64,000 nucleotides of DNA from Phlebopus portentosus. Taxonomy: Eukaryota; Basidiomycota; Agaricomycetes; Boletales; Boletinellaceae. The notes below the pieces were generated by a model, which saw only the letters and a program-made list of their open reading frames with translations, was not told the origin of the DNA and made no database searches. The stretch spans positions 62,001-126,000 of the forward strand of contig JAYXKI010000008.1 in NCBI GenBank assembly GCA_037892935.1, given 5' to 3'. This document shows, one piece after another, positions 46,857-58,726 of this stretch; within the stretch, counting starts at the first letter, position 1, and every line of letters starts with the position of its first letter. The position numbers and the translations under genes are program-made.

Positions 46857-47491
46857 TGGGGGTCGGCAAATCCCAAGTTCAACGCGTGCGCGTGATTTTT
46901 GTCGGAGCTTTAAAATATCGCTATAATAGGCAATTCACGTAGATCGCAGTTACAACAATTTCACTTTCGACCATGCATGTACTGTACTTCTCCTCTTGCC
47001 AATACAACTCAAACCTGCAAATTATTGGGGTCCAAAATGAGTTTCTTTGCTCTTATTTCTCTTATTCTGCAAATTCTCAGGGAAATTCACGTGCTTCTCT
47101 TGATCTGCAGTAGCTTCTGTCTGGTAGAATAATTAAACATCCTGCAACCACATCATCAAAAATCTTGCTTTTTTTTACATATTCTCGCTATATCATGTCA
47201 TAGGGACAGCTCTATGGTGCCAGAATTCTTGTTTATTGCCTCCAAGCTCAGATATTTATTTTATCTTTGAGAATTTTGCAAATTTTGAGAAACGGAGACC
47301 ATAGGATTGAAGACATACATGCAAAAGTAAAATCTACAAGTTTTCGTAGTAATCTACGGCGTGTGGAAATTATGATGTTGAGTCGAAGATGGGGGGTTTT
47401 TTGTTGTAAATTCTATTGAAACTCCGACGGCATCAGATCCTGCCGGACTCGTGGGAACGCACGCAAGTCACTTGAGTGTTGCCGACCCCCA
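46857..47491. mobile_element. 635-bp MITE with 7-bp TACATAT target duplication
   Basis: The ends are inverted: TGGGGGTCGGCAA at 46857 and its reverse complement ending at 47491, with weaker similarity further in. TACATAT flanks both sides (46850-46856 and 47492-47498). No transposase ORF is inside, so it is a non-autonomous DNA transposon. The superfamily is uncertain; the length of the duplication does not settle it. Confidence 0.78.
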
Positions 47492-47535
47492 TACATATCA
47501 ATCCATATGAATACTATTATACTATTGCTATAGTA

Positions 47536-50500
47536 CTATGTTACTCGCTGGTCTCGCGTTCCACGATTTTCCGTAATAGGCTTCCAGATCCGACACGCAT
47601 CTCTGGAAAGAAAGCGTCAGCCATTGTTGACTAGCGTTCAAGTAAAATCCACGACTCACCTTGCATCCCCGTTGCGATGTCTCTCAAAAACAAAGTCATG
47701 TTTCCTGGCTTCCTTATCATCCTCCAGCAGTTCCTTCATAGTCTTCAGTGTTTCGCTTGCGCTGTCCTTCTCTACTGTATATTGCGGCCCTTTCAGCTCG
47801 TGGCTCACTATTCATTTTGTCAGGATCAGTATAAAATTTTAATACCATTTCAACGGATCGCCTACCTTTGAGGTAGTACTTATCGTCCTTCTTTCGATAG
47901 AAGAGTCTGCACCATCCGTATCTTTCTTCAAGATCTAGGCACGGAACAGCCGTTTAGGTTTACGCTGCACGACTTAGCTCCTGGAGACTTACCGGCGAAG
48001 ATTTGCCTCACAAATGCCTCGTTGTTCCGTCCTTGAAACGCTTGAAAAGAAGTATAGTTCTGCTTAGTAATTTCGTGGTATTCCAAGTGGTCCAACATCT
48101 CTGCTCTTGCCTTCTCTTCTTTCGTCCCGTATGTCGTAAATCCAATCACTGGGTGGTCGACTTCAAGAAAAAGAAATTAGTATCGAACTTATCAATTTAG
48201 TTCCGGACTGAAGCAAATAGTAAATTACCCTTGACCGCAAAAAGTTTGCCGGGTTTCTTTCCGGCATTCTCTTTCCATCGCATATTCTCTTTGATTTCGA
48301 CCTTGATCTTTTCGTTCTTTAATTCTTTCATATATAACTTGGGTTCGATAAGGAAGTTTCTCTCGTTCTGTATAGACCGCAGCTCTGGTCGTACGCGAAG
48401 TCAGCCCCAAAGAGCTCGAAGCTTGAAATCACTCACTGTTATGCAATGCATTATACTCCTTCTCGGTCTTCGATACCCTCCTAAACTCCAAGACTTGGAC
48501 GACTTTCGGAACAAGGTTTTCGAACTTTTCACTATGATGTTCTATCTTGTAGAATTGATCCCTGTATAGAACTGGGATACGATTAAGTCGACTATTTGCG
48601 AGGACTATGCAGGAGAATACGTCTCACTCTTGATCCCTCGAGGCTTCGAGCAGTAATATACGTCTATATCTTTATCCTTATAATTCCGCCGAATGACTTT
48701 TTCGAAAAATGAATTATTTATCTTGTAACATATAAAATCGAACGTACTGCTGAAGATCGGCCTAAAAACTCCCTTTTCATCAGTGTCTCGTGCTTTCTTG
48801 TACTTGTCATCATGTTCGAGACTTCGGGTCCGCTGGTTTCTTACTTCGAAATAGGACTTTGGAATATCAAATACGAAATTTTCCCGTGCCTTAGACTCGT
48901 TTTCCTGGAGGAAGTGATACAAATCTTTGGCTATTTCGGGCATCGAACCCGTGCCTCTCATATATTGTATTCCCCAAATAGGATGATCCACTGGGGGTTT
49001 CATTAATATCGACCGCTGATTCAACAATTATTCACCATACCTTTCACCTTGTGCTGACCAGACGAGGTTGTCTTAGCAAATACTTCACAGAGACCGTAAG
49101 ACGGCTGCAGAGCTAATTCATGAACGAATAAGAAGTGACACTCAAGCAAAATGGGAGAGTAAACCATACTACGGAAGACATCTTTCCACTCGGGATCTCT
49201 GCTTGGAGGTTTCTTGTCAGTGAACTTCTCGTATTTCAAATGAAGTTCCATATTTTCAATCGCATCTGCCTGATCTTTACCATGAACTTGAAACCCTATC
49301 TCCGGATGCTCAACTGGAAGGAATGTATATATGAATTCTGACAGACGTGATGAAAACTTACCTCTGATATACCAGCAAGGAGATTGATTGTAGACACTGT
49401 CTTCGTCTTTCTTTCGAAGAATTCTGAAGCCATCTCCGTTGGTAACCTGGGGATTCTCCTTAATCACTAAATAAATATTCAATGCACAAAACCGTCGTAC
49501 TAACAAGAGATATTGGCTTACTGTCACAAATGCGACTGTATTTTTCATCGTTTCTTGAAACTTCTTCGAAGTCAAAGAGAAACTTGGTTTGGCGTGCCGC
49601 AAGCGCTAAACTACTGCTCTGAAGCTTGAAAACAACCCTGGGCCTGCCATCTTCAAACGTCTTGACTAGAATGATTATGTTAGCTTGTTGAACCCTCTTT
49701 TCAACAATCGGACAAACGCACTCGTAATTGTAATATTCTTATTCTTACGACTGTAGTAGACTTTGGCTTGTTTATTGTAGTGATTAGCTACGGCTGGACT
49801 TTCATTAGCAAGCGTCTCATACGGGAAGAGAAAGAACTTTACCAGAAAGCAAGCCACGGAAAGCACCCCCCTCTGTTGTGGCCTTAACCTCAATCTCCGT
49901 AAAGTCCCCGCTTGCGTCATCATTGAGTCCCCGACGGAATGTATGCTTAGTGCCTTTCGTGCTTCTACTATTTTCGATAAGGCTGCTTAGCGCTATCACA
50001 GCTTCGACTTCATTCTCTTTCTTTCCGCTAGTGAAGATTTCTCCTTCCGTTTCGTCGTCGACTACAAAAGGAACATGAGTATCAGCTAAAATGCGACTAA
50101 GCTAGATCACTTGCGTTTTAGAGTATAGTTCGAGCCTTCACGCTTGCAGAACAGATTGCTGTCGATGTAGTACTTTTTCGCTTTAATGTTCAGAATTGTT
50201 CACTTAGTACGCAAAGACGGAAGAAATGGGGAACAATCGGACCTTCGAGTAATCTCTCCCACTCTGCACCTCTTTGGTCAAAATCACGATTAAACAGCTC
50301 TCTGAACGTCTCCTTGGTTACTGGCATATAGTCTGTTAAATGATCTACCAGAGCTTGAACCGCCTTCTGAACGGTCTTGCCGGACTTTGTGAATCCCCAG
50401 AACGGATGTTCCACTAGTCAAACATTAGTCTCTACTTGTCTCAAATAGTAAAGATGACTCACGTCTAACTTTATGGGTGGATCCACTCATGAGTCCGTTC

Positions 50501-52284
50501 GACTTGGACTTGCAGAAGACTTTAGCTCCAGAAACGTTCCTCGGATTAGAGCGGTCCCGATATCTTGAATTCATGTTGTTGAACCCTGATATCCATTTAA
50601 TACGGAAGGATTACATAGGAGTGAGAGGAAATACTTGCATTGCACCAGAGGTCGATAACTGTCGTCACTGTTGATATCCACCTCTTTCTCCTGGAACCGC
50701 TCCATAAGCTCTTTGACGGCAGTATCCTTCCTGCGTTTGTGGATAGTGATCGTTGGCTTCCCTGGGTCCTTTGGTATCCCTATCCAAGATAACAATGAGC
50801 AATCTGCAAATTACGCCTGATGACAGGACAACATTGGAGTATCACACTCGATGGAGCATCATCGCAATTGTAGTGAAGGATGCCTTCAAGCCTTTTCTGC
50901 TTTGTATCTGACAGGCGACCTGTAAGCATCGTGCCTATGTTATAATCGCTGGAATGACACACAATCAACTACTTGTGCGAAGGCGCCACCTTCTTGGCCC
51001 CTCCTCGTAATCTCGGCCCAGCCAGGTCTAATCGTTTCCGTACTCAGAGCACGAGGTGCATGAAGGATGGTTTTGCGCTTATATTCAATCTTGCGGCTAT
51101 TGATCCAGTGTCTGAGCTTCTCTGCTGTTTCATTGCGGTGATCCCCTATCGCCTTGTGGATTGTGGTTTCATCTGGACGTGAAACTATATCGGCTTATCA
51201 ATGACTGTTCTGAGAGCCTTGATACTGAAGATAAAGCTTACGTCTGAAGATCCACTTTTTTCCAGAACCCTCGTCGACTGTCTTACGAAAGACTTTTGCG
51301 CTTGCGTAAAACTCTCTTCTACCTACCAAGCGAAATATGCGCATCAGATAAACGGTCCTATCCATAACTCAAGCAAACGAACAATGATCAATATCCTTCC
51401 AGACCTCGTTTCGCGTCCAGGATGTGCTATTGTAGTTCGTTTCAAATTCGCCGAGATGTTTCTTCATTGCCTCGATGGCTTTCTCTTGGCTGCTTTCTTT
51501 AACTGACCACGCACGAGTTCGATGATCGACTGTTTATACTTTGTGAGCTTCATACTGCCAATACGCCTCAGGAGCCGGCTAACCTCTGACTATCCATTTT
51601 CCATCGATGTCTTCTTTGTACAGAATCTTTGCTTTGTCATCTTTCAGATTGTCAAGTGACACTTCATGTAGCCTCAGGTACTCTTCGGTGAACATTGATT
51701 CCGGATTAATGAGCTCTGAGACGAGATATGAACGCCACAAACCAAATCTACGTAGACATCCACGTACTTTCATACAGATCTTTGAACCGCTCGTCATCCT
51801 TCCTGGCAACCTTGTACTGTACTTCCTTTTTTATATGGCGGATTCCGTGATTGAGATCTTGATGTTCTTCGGCTTTCCAATGTACCTCGCGGGCAGGATG
51901 TTTCACTGCATGAAGATAATGCATTATGAATCGATGATAGATAATATGAAACAGAAAGCTTACTTCTAATTTCGAGCAAATTGGTTGCTTCTCCCGGCCT
52001 TTTCGGCCTATAAGTTAGCTGTCCGCCTTTGTAGCCTTTCTTGTCGATTGCTTGGAAGTTGAATAGTAGGAAAGGGGTTTGAGCGCTGAAATCAGTTTCT
52101 AAGCCTCCGCTCGAAGGTAAGACTTACAGTTCAGGACTTTCTTGAATTTGCCTCCCTCCGTTTCTTTCGTCACTATTTTCCAGCCTTCGGGTATTGCCTG
52201 GTCTGTGGTTCGTGCTGAAGATGCGGTGTTGCTGCGCTGGGAGCGCTGGGAGGTGTCAGAGCGATTGGACCGTTGAGAACTCAT
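47536..52284 (-). CDS. Multi-module repeat protein of unknown function, about 25 exons
   Basis: Start ATG 52284 (MSSQRSNRSDTSQRSQRSNT, Ser/Arg/Gln-rich), stop TAG 47538-47536. The rest consists of about ten diverged modules. Each has a strand-rich part around GWxIx(K/R) with aromatic and basic residues (GWKIVTKETEGGKFKK; FYRKKDDKYYLKG; GDGFRILRKKDED), an intron, then a segment starting near a His-Pro (VEHPFWGFTKSG, VEHPEIGFQVHG, VDHPIWGIQYMRG, DHPVIGFTTYG) followed by an amphipathic helix (KAVQALVDHL; EKARAEMLDHLEYH). Many introns fall in phase 1 at the same place of the module. I do not recognise the family. No signal peptide or membrane segment was seen, so it is probably intracellular. Confidence 0.6.
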
Positions 52285-53123
52285 GCTGGAGACCCTGTGT
52301 AGGCGATGACCACTGATCGCACGTTGAACTCTCTCCCTACTGCGCTTCAAAGTACGTTCCAACCTTCGGCCGGTCATACAGAGTTGTGGCAAAGTTCTGA
52401 CGTACACAAGATGCAGAACGGTCGGCCTTTAATGACCTGGCGCAATGCAAAGCGGGAATTATGGGGATATCCACAAGTTGAACACCCCAGATGTTGGGAA
52501 TGTTGGGTTACCTTACCCAAATCAAAAAGGGGATGCAGCAAAGTTGTAGCGAAATAAAGAACGCATGGATTGGAATTGTGCAAAGTAGATCCTAGACCGT
52601 GATTGAGAACGCCACATATCCTCGCTGATGAATGTCCTCTTAAATATGGTATAGGGATGGTCAGATTGCCTCCAAGTAGTTCTGAAACGTGAAATCAGGT
52701 TAAAAATGTACATGCTTGAGTGATTTTCTCACAGAAACTGAGCGTTCGATGGTTATGACTACCCATTCCATTTAAAGATAAGAGACGTCGAGTTTGCTCT
52801 TGGCAATGAATATTGCAATTAGAATTGATAGACTCCAGTCAGTTGAGACAGATGACGGCTTTCAAGGAAAGACGAGTACTAGTGTCCAGCATGGGTAGAA
52901 ACATCAAATTCACTTCAGCGAAGATTGCAGCGCCTAGAAACATGACGATAACACTCCAGATATATGGTCATAAAGTTTTCATTTTGGCAGCATACATGGC
53001 GAGCATGCGTACAAAGCAGGAGGGGAGGCAATAAAGGAGGGAGCATGCGATCTGTGGGATGCAGGGCGACAAGACGCAATAATGTAAGATTGAGAGAGAA
53101 AACTAAGAAGAATGAAGAACAGA
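52285..53123. other. Intergenic region between repeat-protein gene and RPP1
   Basis: 839 nt with no supported gene. It should contain the promoter of the minus-strand repeat-protein gene and the RPP1 3'UTR. Confidence 0.4.
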
Positions 53124-53770
53124 TCAGTCGAAAAGACCGAAACCCTGTGGTAGAAACCATCAGAATCATCGAACACAGGAATAGCCGTGCTAAATGAACG
53201 CACCATATCCTCGTCACTCTCTTCTTTCTCCTCCTCTTTCTTTTTCTCTTCCTCTTTAGGCGCTTCAGCTGCAGCGGCGGCGGCACCGCCAGCAGCAGAT
53301 GCAGCAGCAGCCGGTGCACCGCCACCACCCGATCCAATGTTGGATAGAAGCTCTTTCACATCTTTCCCTTCCAATGCCTTTGCGAGTAATGACGCCCAGA
53401 TAGGTTCGACTTCGACAGAGGCAGCTTCCGTCAAGGCCAAAATCTTGTCTGCCTGTATAATCATATCAGAAATCTGTTACCTGGTGCAGAAAGGTGGTGC
53501 TACACACAGTAATTTCGATGCCATCGTCGGCAAGAATGAGGGCGGCGTATGAGGTCGCAAGGTCTACGGAAGCCTAACAAATGGGAATTGAATGTCAGAA
53601 GTGGCCTAACAACTTAATGAGGAAATGCGGTCGGGTCCTCTCCAAAGCACCGAGTCCATCCATCATCAGTGTCATCCATCCACCAAATAACCGTCCAATC
53701 AACCAATCAAATCGTCCCCGACGAAGGAAAAGGACATGTTTAAACTGGAATCGGGCTGGATACATACCAT
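53124..53770 (-). CDS. RPP1: 60S acidic ribosomal stalk protein P1, 112 aa
   Basis: Exons (minus): 53770-53768 (the ATG alone), 53573-53508, 53452-53204, 53144-53124. The protein reads [56 protein letters not shown], an Ala/Gly hinge, a charged [14 protein letters not shown] stretch and the universal GFGLFD end. P1 pairs with P2 on uL10 to form the stalk that activates translation GTPases. The first intron (194 nt) follows the start codon directly; the last exon encodes only GFGLFD-stop. Confidence 0.95.
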
Positions 53771-54010
53771 TTAGACGATGATTGAGGACAGAAGACTCAA
53801 GCTTGCTACTTTTGAGAGTCGAGCGTCCGTGTCCAATGCGAATGCACGCACACTGGCTACCTCACGTGATTTAAAGATCACGTGGCGTGTGCGCGCTTTC
53901 CTATTCCGTGCCTCATGATCGTGGTCTGGTCGTCTCGCTTTCGTGCTGGGGTCTTGCCCTTTAACCACGATCGTCGTAGTGTCAGATAGACCTTCTAATC
54001 CAGCTTAACC
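53771..54010. promoter_or_regulatory. Bidirectional promoter, RPP1 / ATG7
   Basis: Only 240 nt separate the divergent start codons. A near-palindrome CACGTGATTTAAAGATCACGTG lies at about 53862-53883: two CACGTG E-box motifs flank an AT-rich core. This could be a binding site for a basic helix-loop-helix factor. No TATA box is seen. Confidence 0.5.
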
Positions 54011-56595
54011 ATGGCGGATTACAAGAGCTCAATAGTGCAATTTACTCCATTCTCGTCACTTGTCCAGCCCGCATTTTGGCACGAACTCACTCGTCTCAAG
54101 ATCGACGTGCTTCGCCTTGCCGAGCACTCTCTGCCCATTGCGGCAAGTTATTCCGCTGGACGCTCCGTCAAGGATCGGGAAACGGGAAAGGAAGTGGATC
54201 TTGGCTGCCACATTACTCTTGGGGAGGACGCCTTTGATCTGAATGCAGAGTGAGTCCAAAGTTATTGAAAGATGTTGTGTGCCTTATATTGACTAATCTT
54301 AGACCACCGCAGCAATCTGTCCAATGCACAGGCACTTTCAAGAACTTCAACACCATAGAGGACTTTAAGACAGCAGATAAAGCCACTCTTTTTAATCAAG
54401 TCACTGACGAGGTTAGTCCCATATACATATTTACGCCGGTCCCAAACTTCGTGGAGTTCAAGGCTCGTTGGATTTCATAACATATCTATTCTCGACATGA
54501 TGCCTTTTTTATATCATTATCTATTCTCGTTGTATTTGTCGTGTTCATTCATGCAACGGCCTGCTTTATTTATTCTCCTGCCATTTAATTCTATATCTTA
54601 TAGTATGCAATCCTTATATACGGTGCTCACTGAATGATGCCTAGATCTGGAACGCAGTGAAAGAGACAGGAGATATCTCTGCTCTTAACAAATTCCTTCT
54701 GATTACGTTCGCGGACCTCAAGAAGTATAAATATTATTATTGGTTCGCCTTTCCCGCCCTGGTCGCCAAACCGGCATGGTCTATCCCCGGTCCAGGCTGG
54801 CAGAGCGCATTAGAAGTACTGGGTAGTTCCGCGCTTTCTTCAATTCATGCGAAGCTCTCACCTAAACTCTTCAACTATTTCCTCGTTCGCCCATCCAGTA
54901 ACGATTACGAAGTTGCGCCGATATCAGAATTCGAGACTTTCTTTGTGAACATTCCACCTTCGCAACAAACTGTTGGTTTCCTTGATCCATCTGCCAGTAC
55001 CGAGCACCCTGGATGGCCTTTACGCAATGTTCTCGCTTACCTCCGGAGTCGGTATCTGACCAAAGGTCCCGCTTCGGTGCGAGTGCTATGCTGGCGGGAT
55101 ACAGAGCAGCCGCGGGATGGAGTATCCTGGAAGAGCCGATTCGGAGTCGTTAAGTGTCCTGCATCTGAATCACCTGGAAAGCCGAGTGCGGTGGGATGGG
55201 AGAAGAACACCTCTGGAAAGCTAGGTGCCCGTTTAGCTGATCTCGCACCTATGCTCGATCCACGACGGCTTGCTGAGCAGGCTGTTGACCTTAACTTGAA
55301 ATTGATGCGCTGGCGCATTCTTCCAGCTTTGGACTTGGAGCGCGTTGCAGGGACCCGATGTCTGCTGCTAGGCGCGGGTACGCTCGGTTGCTACGTTTCG
55401 CGTGTCTTACTTGGATGGGGTGTGCGTGATATAACCCTCGTCGATTCCGGCAACGTGGCATTCAGCAATCCCGTCCGACAGCCTTTGTTTGAGTTTGAGG
55501 ATTGTCTTCAGGGCGGGAAGCCAAAAGCGGAATGTGCGGCAGAAGCACTGAAGCGTATCTTTCCTGGAGTAAATTCGAAGGGTATCATGCTATCGATTCC
55601 GATGCCTGGCCATCCGATTCCACCTCAAAACGTACGGCAAGTTCATCAAGATATCGCTCAATTGGAATCACTCATTTCTGAACATGATGCGATATTCTTG
55701 CTGATGGACTCAAGAGAGAGTCGGTGGTTACCAACAGTGATGGGAAAAGCAAAAGGAAAGGTACGTGCTTATGTGGATATACAAATGTCATTACGCTCAA
55801 GGACTTTCCTTCCAGATTGTATTGAATGCGGCTCTCGGGTTTGACTCTTACCTTGTCATGCGCCACGGCGGTCGAGGATCGACAACGACTAAGCCTTCCA
55901 ACCTTGGGTGCTACTATTGTAATGACGTTGTTGCACCTTCGGATGTACGCCATCTCTAGCTCGTCTCATCCATCGTTACTCACTTTAGCCATTAATAATT
56001 CCAGTCGCTGACGGATCGCACCTTGGACCAGATGTGCACGGTTACACGCCCGGGGTTGGCTGCTATCGCGTCTGCAACTGCCGTCGAGCTACTCGTCTCG
56101 GTGTTGCAACATCCTGCAGGGTTGGCATTTCACTCATTTCAACTGAAGTATGCCTAATTCTTTCCCGCTAGTGTACACGCTCCTGCTCCTCCTGCAGACT
56201 TCCTCGCAAAAGAGTATAATGACGAGGACGCGGAGAAGGGCGGATACAAAGGAGTTCTGGGCGTTGTCCCACACCAGCTTCGAGGTTTCCTCGCTCAATT
56301 CCGAACCTTGCCCATAGTCGGTGCGGCGTATGACAGATGCACGGGATGTAGTGAAGCTGTGTGTAACTTGTTCATATATTTCAATCATGATGACAGTGTT
56401 AGTTCTGAGCCTCATTTCCATATATAGGTTTTACAAGCATACGAGAGAGAAGGCTTCGACATGCTTTTGAACGCATTCAACGATACTGGATACTTGGAAC
56501 GGCTCACTGGGCTCGACAAACTGCATAGTGAGGGTGAAGCTGCACTTGAAGCACTAGAAGGTGTAGAATGGGACGACGAAGATGACGATATATGA
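54011..56595 (+). CDS. ATG7: Autophagy E1-like enzyme ATG7
   Basis: ATG 54011 ([16 protein letters not shown]). The N-terminal domain has [27 protein letters not shown] and [13 protein letters not shown]. The E1 adenylation domain has [20 protein letters not shown] (ATP loop), [16 protein letters not shown] and [12 protein letters not shown]. The catalytic Cys lies in [11 protein letters not shown], and the C-terminus has [15 protein letters not shown] and an acidic tail to TGA 56593-56595. Seven or so introns splice cleanly. ATG7 activates ATG8 and ATG12 for transfer to ATG3 and ATG10 in the cytosol. No break was seen. Confidence 0.95.
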
Positions 56596-57242
56596 TTTCT
56601 TCCTTTACAGAATGATGAAAAGAAGTATATTTGGCAAGTACAAGAAGAGACTGATGAGTATACCCCTCCATGTGTAATGATGCTGTCATGATGTACACGA
56701 GAATTCTTTGTGTATTGAGTAGATAATAGTTATACAACGATCTCACGGATCAAACCCATATTCCGGCTAAACCTTAAGGAACCCGTCTTCTTTATGAGCG
56801 GAGCTAGATTGCACATTTCATTGCGAGGTCAAGGTATCTAAGGTCCCTTGCTACAGCTACTTTGATGTAAATCAAGTACTCGTGCTGTCCCGGAGGTGTA
56901 GAATAAAACCAGTATCCAAATTTTTGCTATGTTGACAACTGGAATGGAAACGGCGTAATACATGGCTTATCTCTGCGCCCTCCTCTTAGTGTCTGTACTC
57001 TTACCAATCTCGATGCAAACCTTTGACTCTCGGACGTGTGCTTTGTTTTACTTCGCCAAGTGTCGACAATTTCCTTGTCTGTGTATACTAACAATACCGA
57101 CTGTGGATGACTGCCACTCATATTTCGTAGGGCCGAATGAAGTGCCGGGACGAGGAGTGAATTGTTCTCCTGGAGTTCTCGTATAGGTAGACAACGCTTT
57201 GGAGATCACTTGTTCCGCTTACTTGATGATGCTCAGTGCTCA
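56596..57242. other. Intergenic region after ATG7
   Basis: 647 nt with the ATG7 3'UTR and no supported gene. It ends in TGCTCA (57237-57242), the left target duplication of the next MITE. Confidence 0.4.
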
Positions 57243-57847
57243 CAGGACCCCTGATAATCCCTATATATGTATGAGGCCGCCGACTCAATCCCTTATCCGG
57301 ACAGGTCGGGCCCTTCAGGGCACTATTTATCCGGATCGGGCCTCAAACATAAGATTTTTCGGTCCAAATTATCCAGACAGCAGCCTCACACCTCCAAAAC
57401 CGGTCAAAAATGTTTAGTATAAAATTTGATCCGATTTTCATAAAATCCAATTTTATTCCCAAATGCAGAAATTGATTAGTGAAATCGCTACAAAATTATA
57501 CAATCTGACATATAGTTTTGCTATCGAGACTCTACAAGATCTATCTTGAGATGAGGACAAGTGAGACCCTGTGAGATAGATGCTTTAAAGGGAAGATTTT
57601 CCACAGTCTCCTGACCGATTGACCCTCACATGACCATATTTGCCGCTACATATGTTCATGAAGTCCCACGATGTCTATCCGGACGACCTCACACATCCGT
57701 TCCCGAGCACTGCCCTTATCCGGACAATTGCCACTCTACCCAGTCCGGGGGTCAAATTATCCGGATGGTCTCACACATACGTCCCAAAATGGGGGTAATC
57801 CTATCCGGATCGGCCTCATACATATATAGGGATTATCAGGGGTCCTG
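57243..57847. mobile_element. 605-bp MITE with 37-bp perfect terminal inverted repeats
   Basis: The left end CAGGACCCCTGATAATCC... and the right end are perfect inverted copies for 37 nt. TGCTCA flanks both sides (57237-57242, 57848-57853). Inside, a unit around TATCCGGA, often followed by a CCTCA-like stretch, recurs about six times in both subterminal parts. No transposase is encoded. Perfect repeats suggest recent movement. Confidence 0.88.
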
Positions 57848-58726
57848 TGCTCACGTCCTCAGCGAGTTCTCTGAAATTCTTATAAGCTTAACGCGAAATG
57901 TCGTAAACTTCAGGGGTTGCGATGAATATTAATGGAATTCGATCAGAATGGACATCGGAAACGGAAATCTGCGAGTACGTTCCGTGGAAATATACCTAAT
58001 ATGTACATGCACTTGCCTTAGCATTCGCGACTGGATTTAATGTCGCGTCAGACGCATTTACAATTACTCCAAGAAAAATGCGCAATTTGATCTGGTCGGC
58101 CATTTTTCGATCTCGTGGAGATCGAGGAACATGGAAATGGCGTAGAAGCTTGTTTGCTGCGGGGTCCGGTAGGTCCGGTCGAGTTTCAGCTGAGATCGAT
58201 TCATCTCATCTTCAAGTTGAGCAAGGGTCTGCAAGACAATATATTGCAGTAATGAACGCCACAGTGCCACAATTTCATTGTGGTTTGGTTGGCTCAGGGC
58301 TGCTGGCTGTCGAGCCATCAGTCCCGAATCTTATGCGATCTCCGTTTTGCCAATGCTCAGTAGTGAACCAATCACGAACTGGTTGCAGTCGACCTGAGAT
58401 CCCGGTTCCCCAGTAATGTACACTTATGTCCAGGGCAGGGATATGAAATGATGCCCCATAGATGTGTTTTAATCGCGTTGTCATTACACGAACCGGGGAA
58501 CCCCATTTGCTGGGGTTTCCGCTTCGCCGACGCAGAGCGAGGTCTCCTCGACCTCGATAAATGCAAACTTATAACATCATACCACCGCTCTAGATCGATG
58601 TGTATGGCGCATCGCGCCTTTATTTCTCTGTCCTGATAGCGCCCCTCCAGCGCGGAGGGGGGGGTATAATAATATAAAGGGCCGACTTTACTCAATATTA
58701 CAGTAACTTTAGTTCCGATAACTGCA
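57848..58726. other. Intergenic region before the P450
   Basis: No supported gene. An inverted CCCC(A/G)-type hairpin sits near 58490-58530 (GGGGAACCCCATTTGCTGGGG), and ATAATATAAAGG near 58667-58678 is a possible TATA region about 60 nt before the P450 start. Confidence 0.4.

Noticed and set aside
58480..58540. GGGGAACCCC...GGGG hairpin as a possible RNA gene or terminator
   Set aside because: Short and without a stem extension; nothing else supports an RNA gene.
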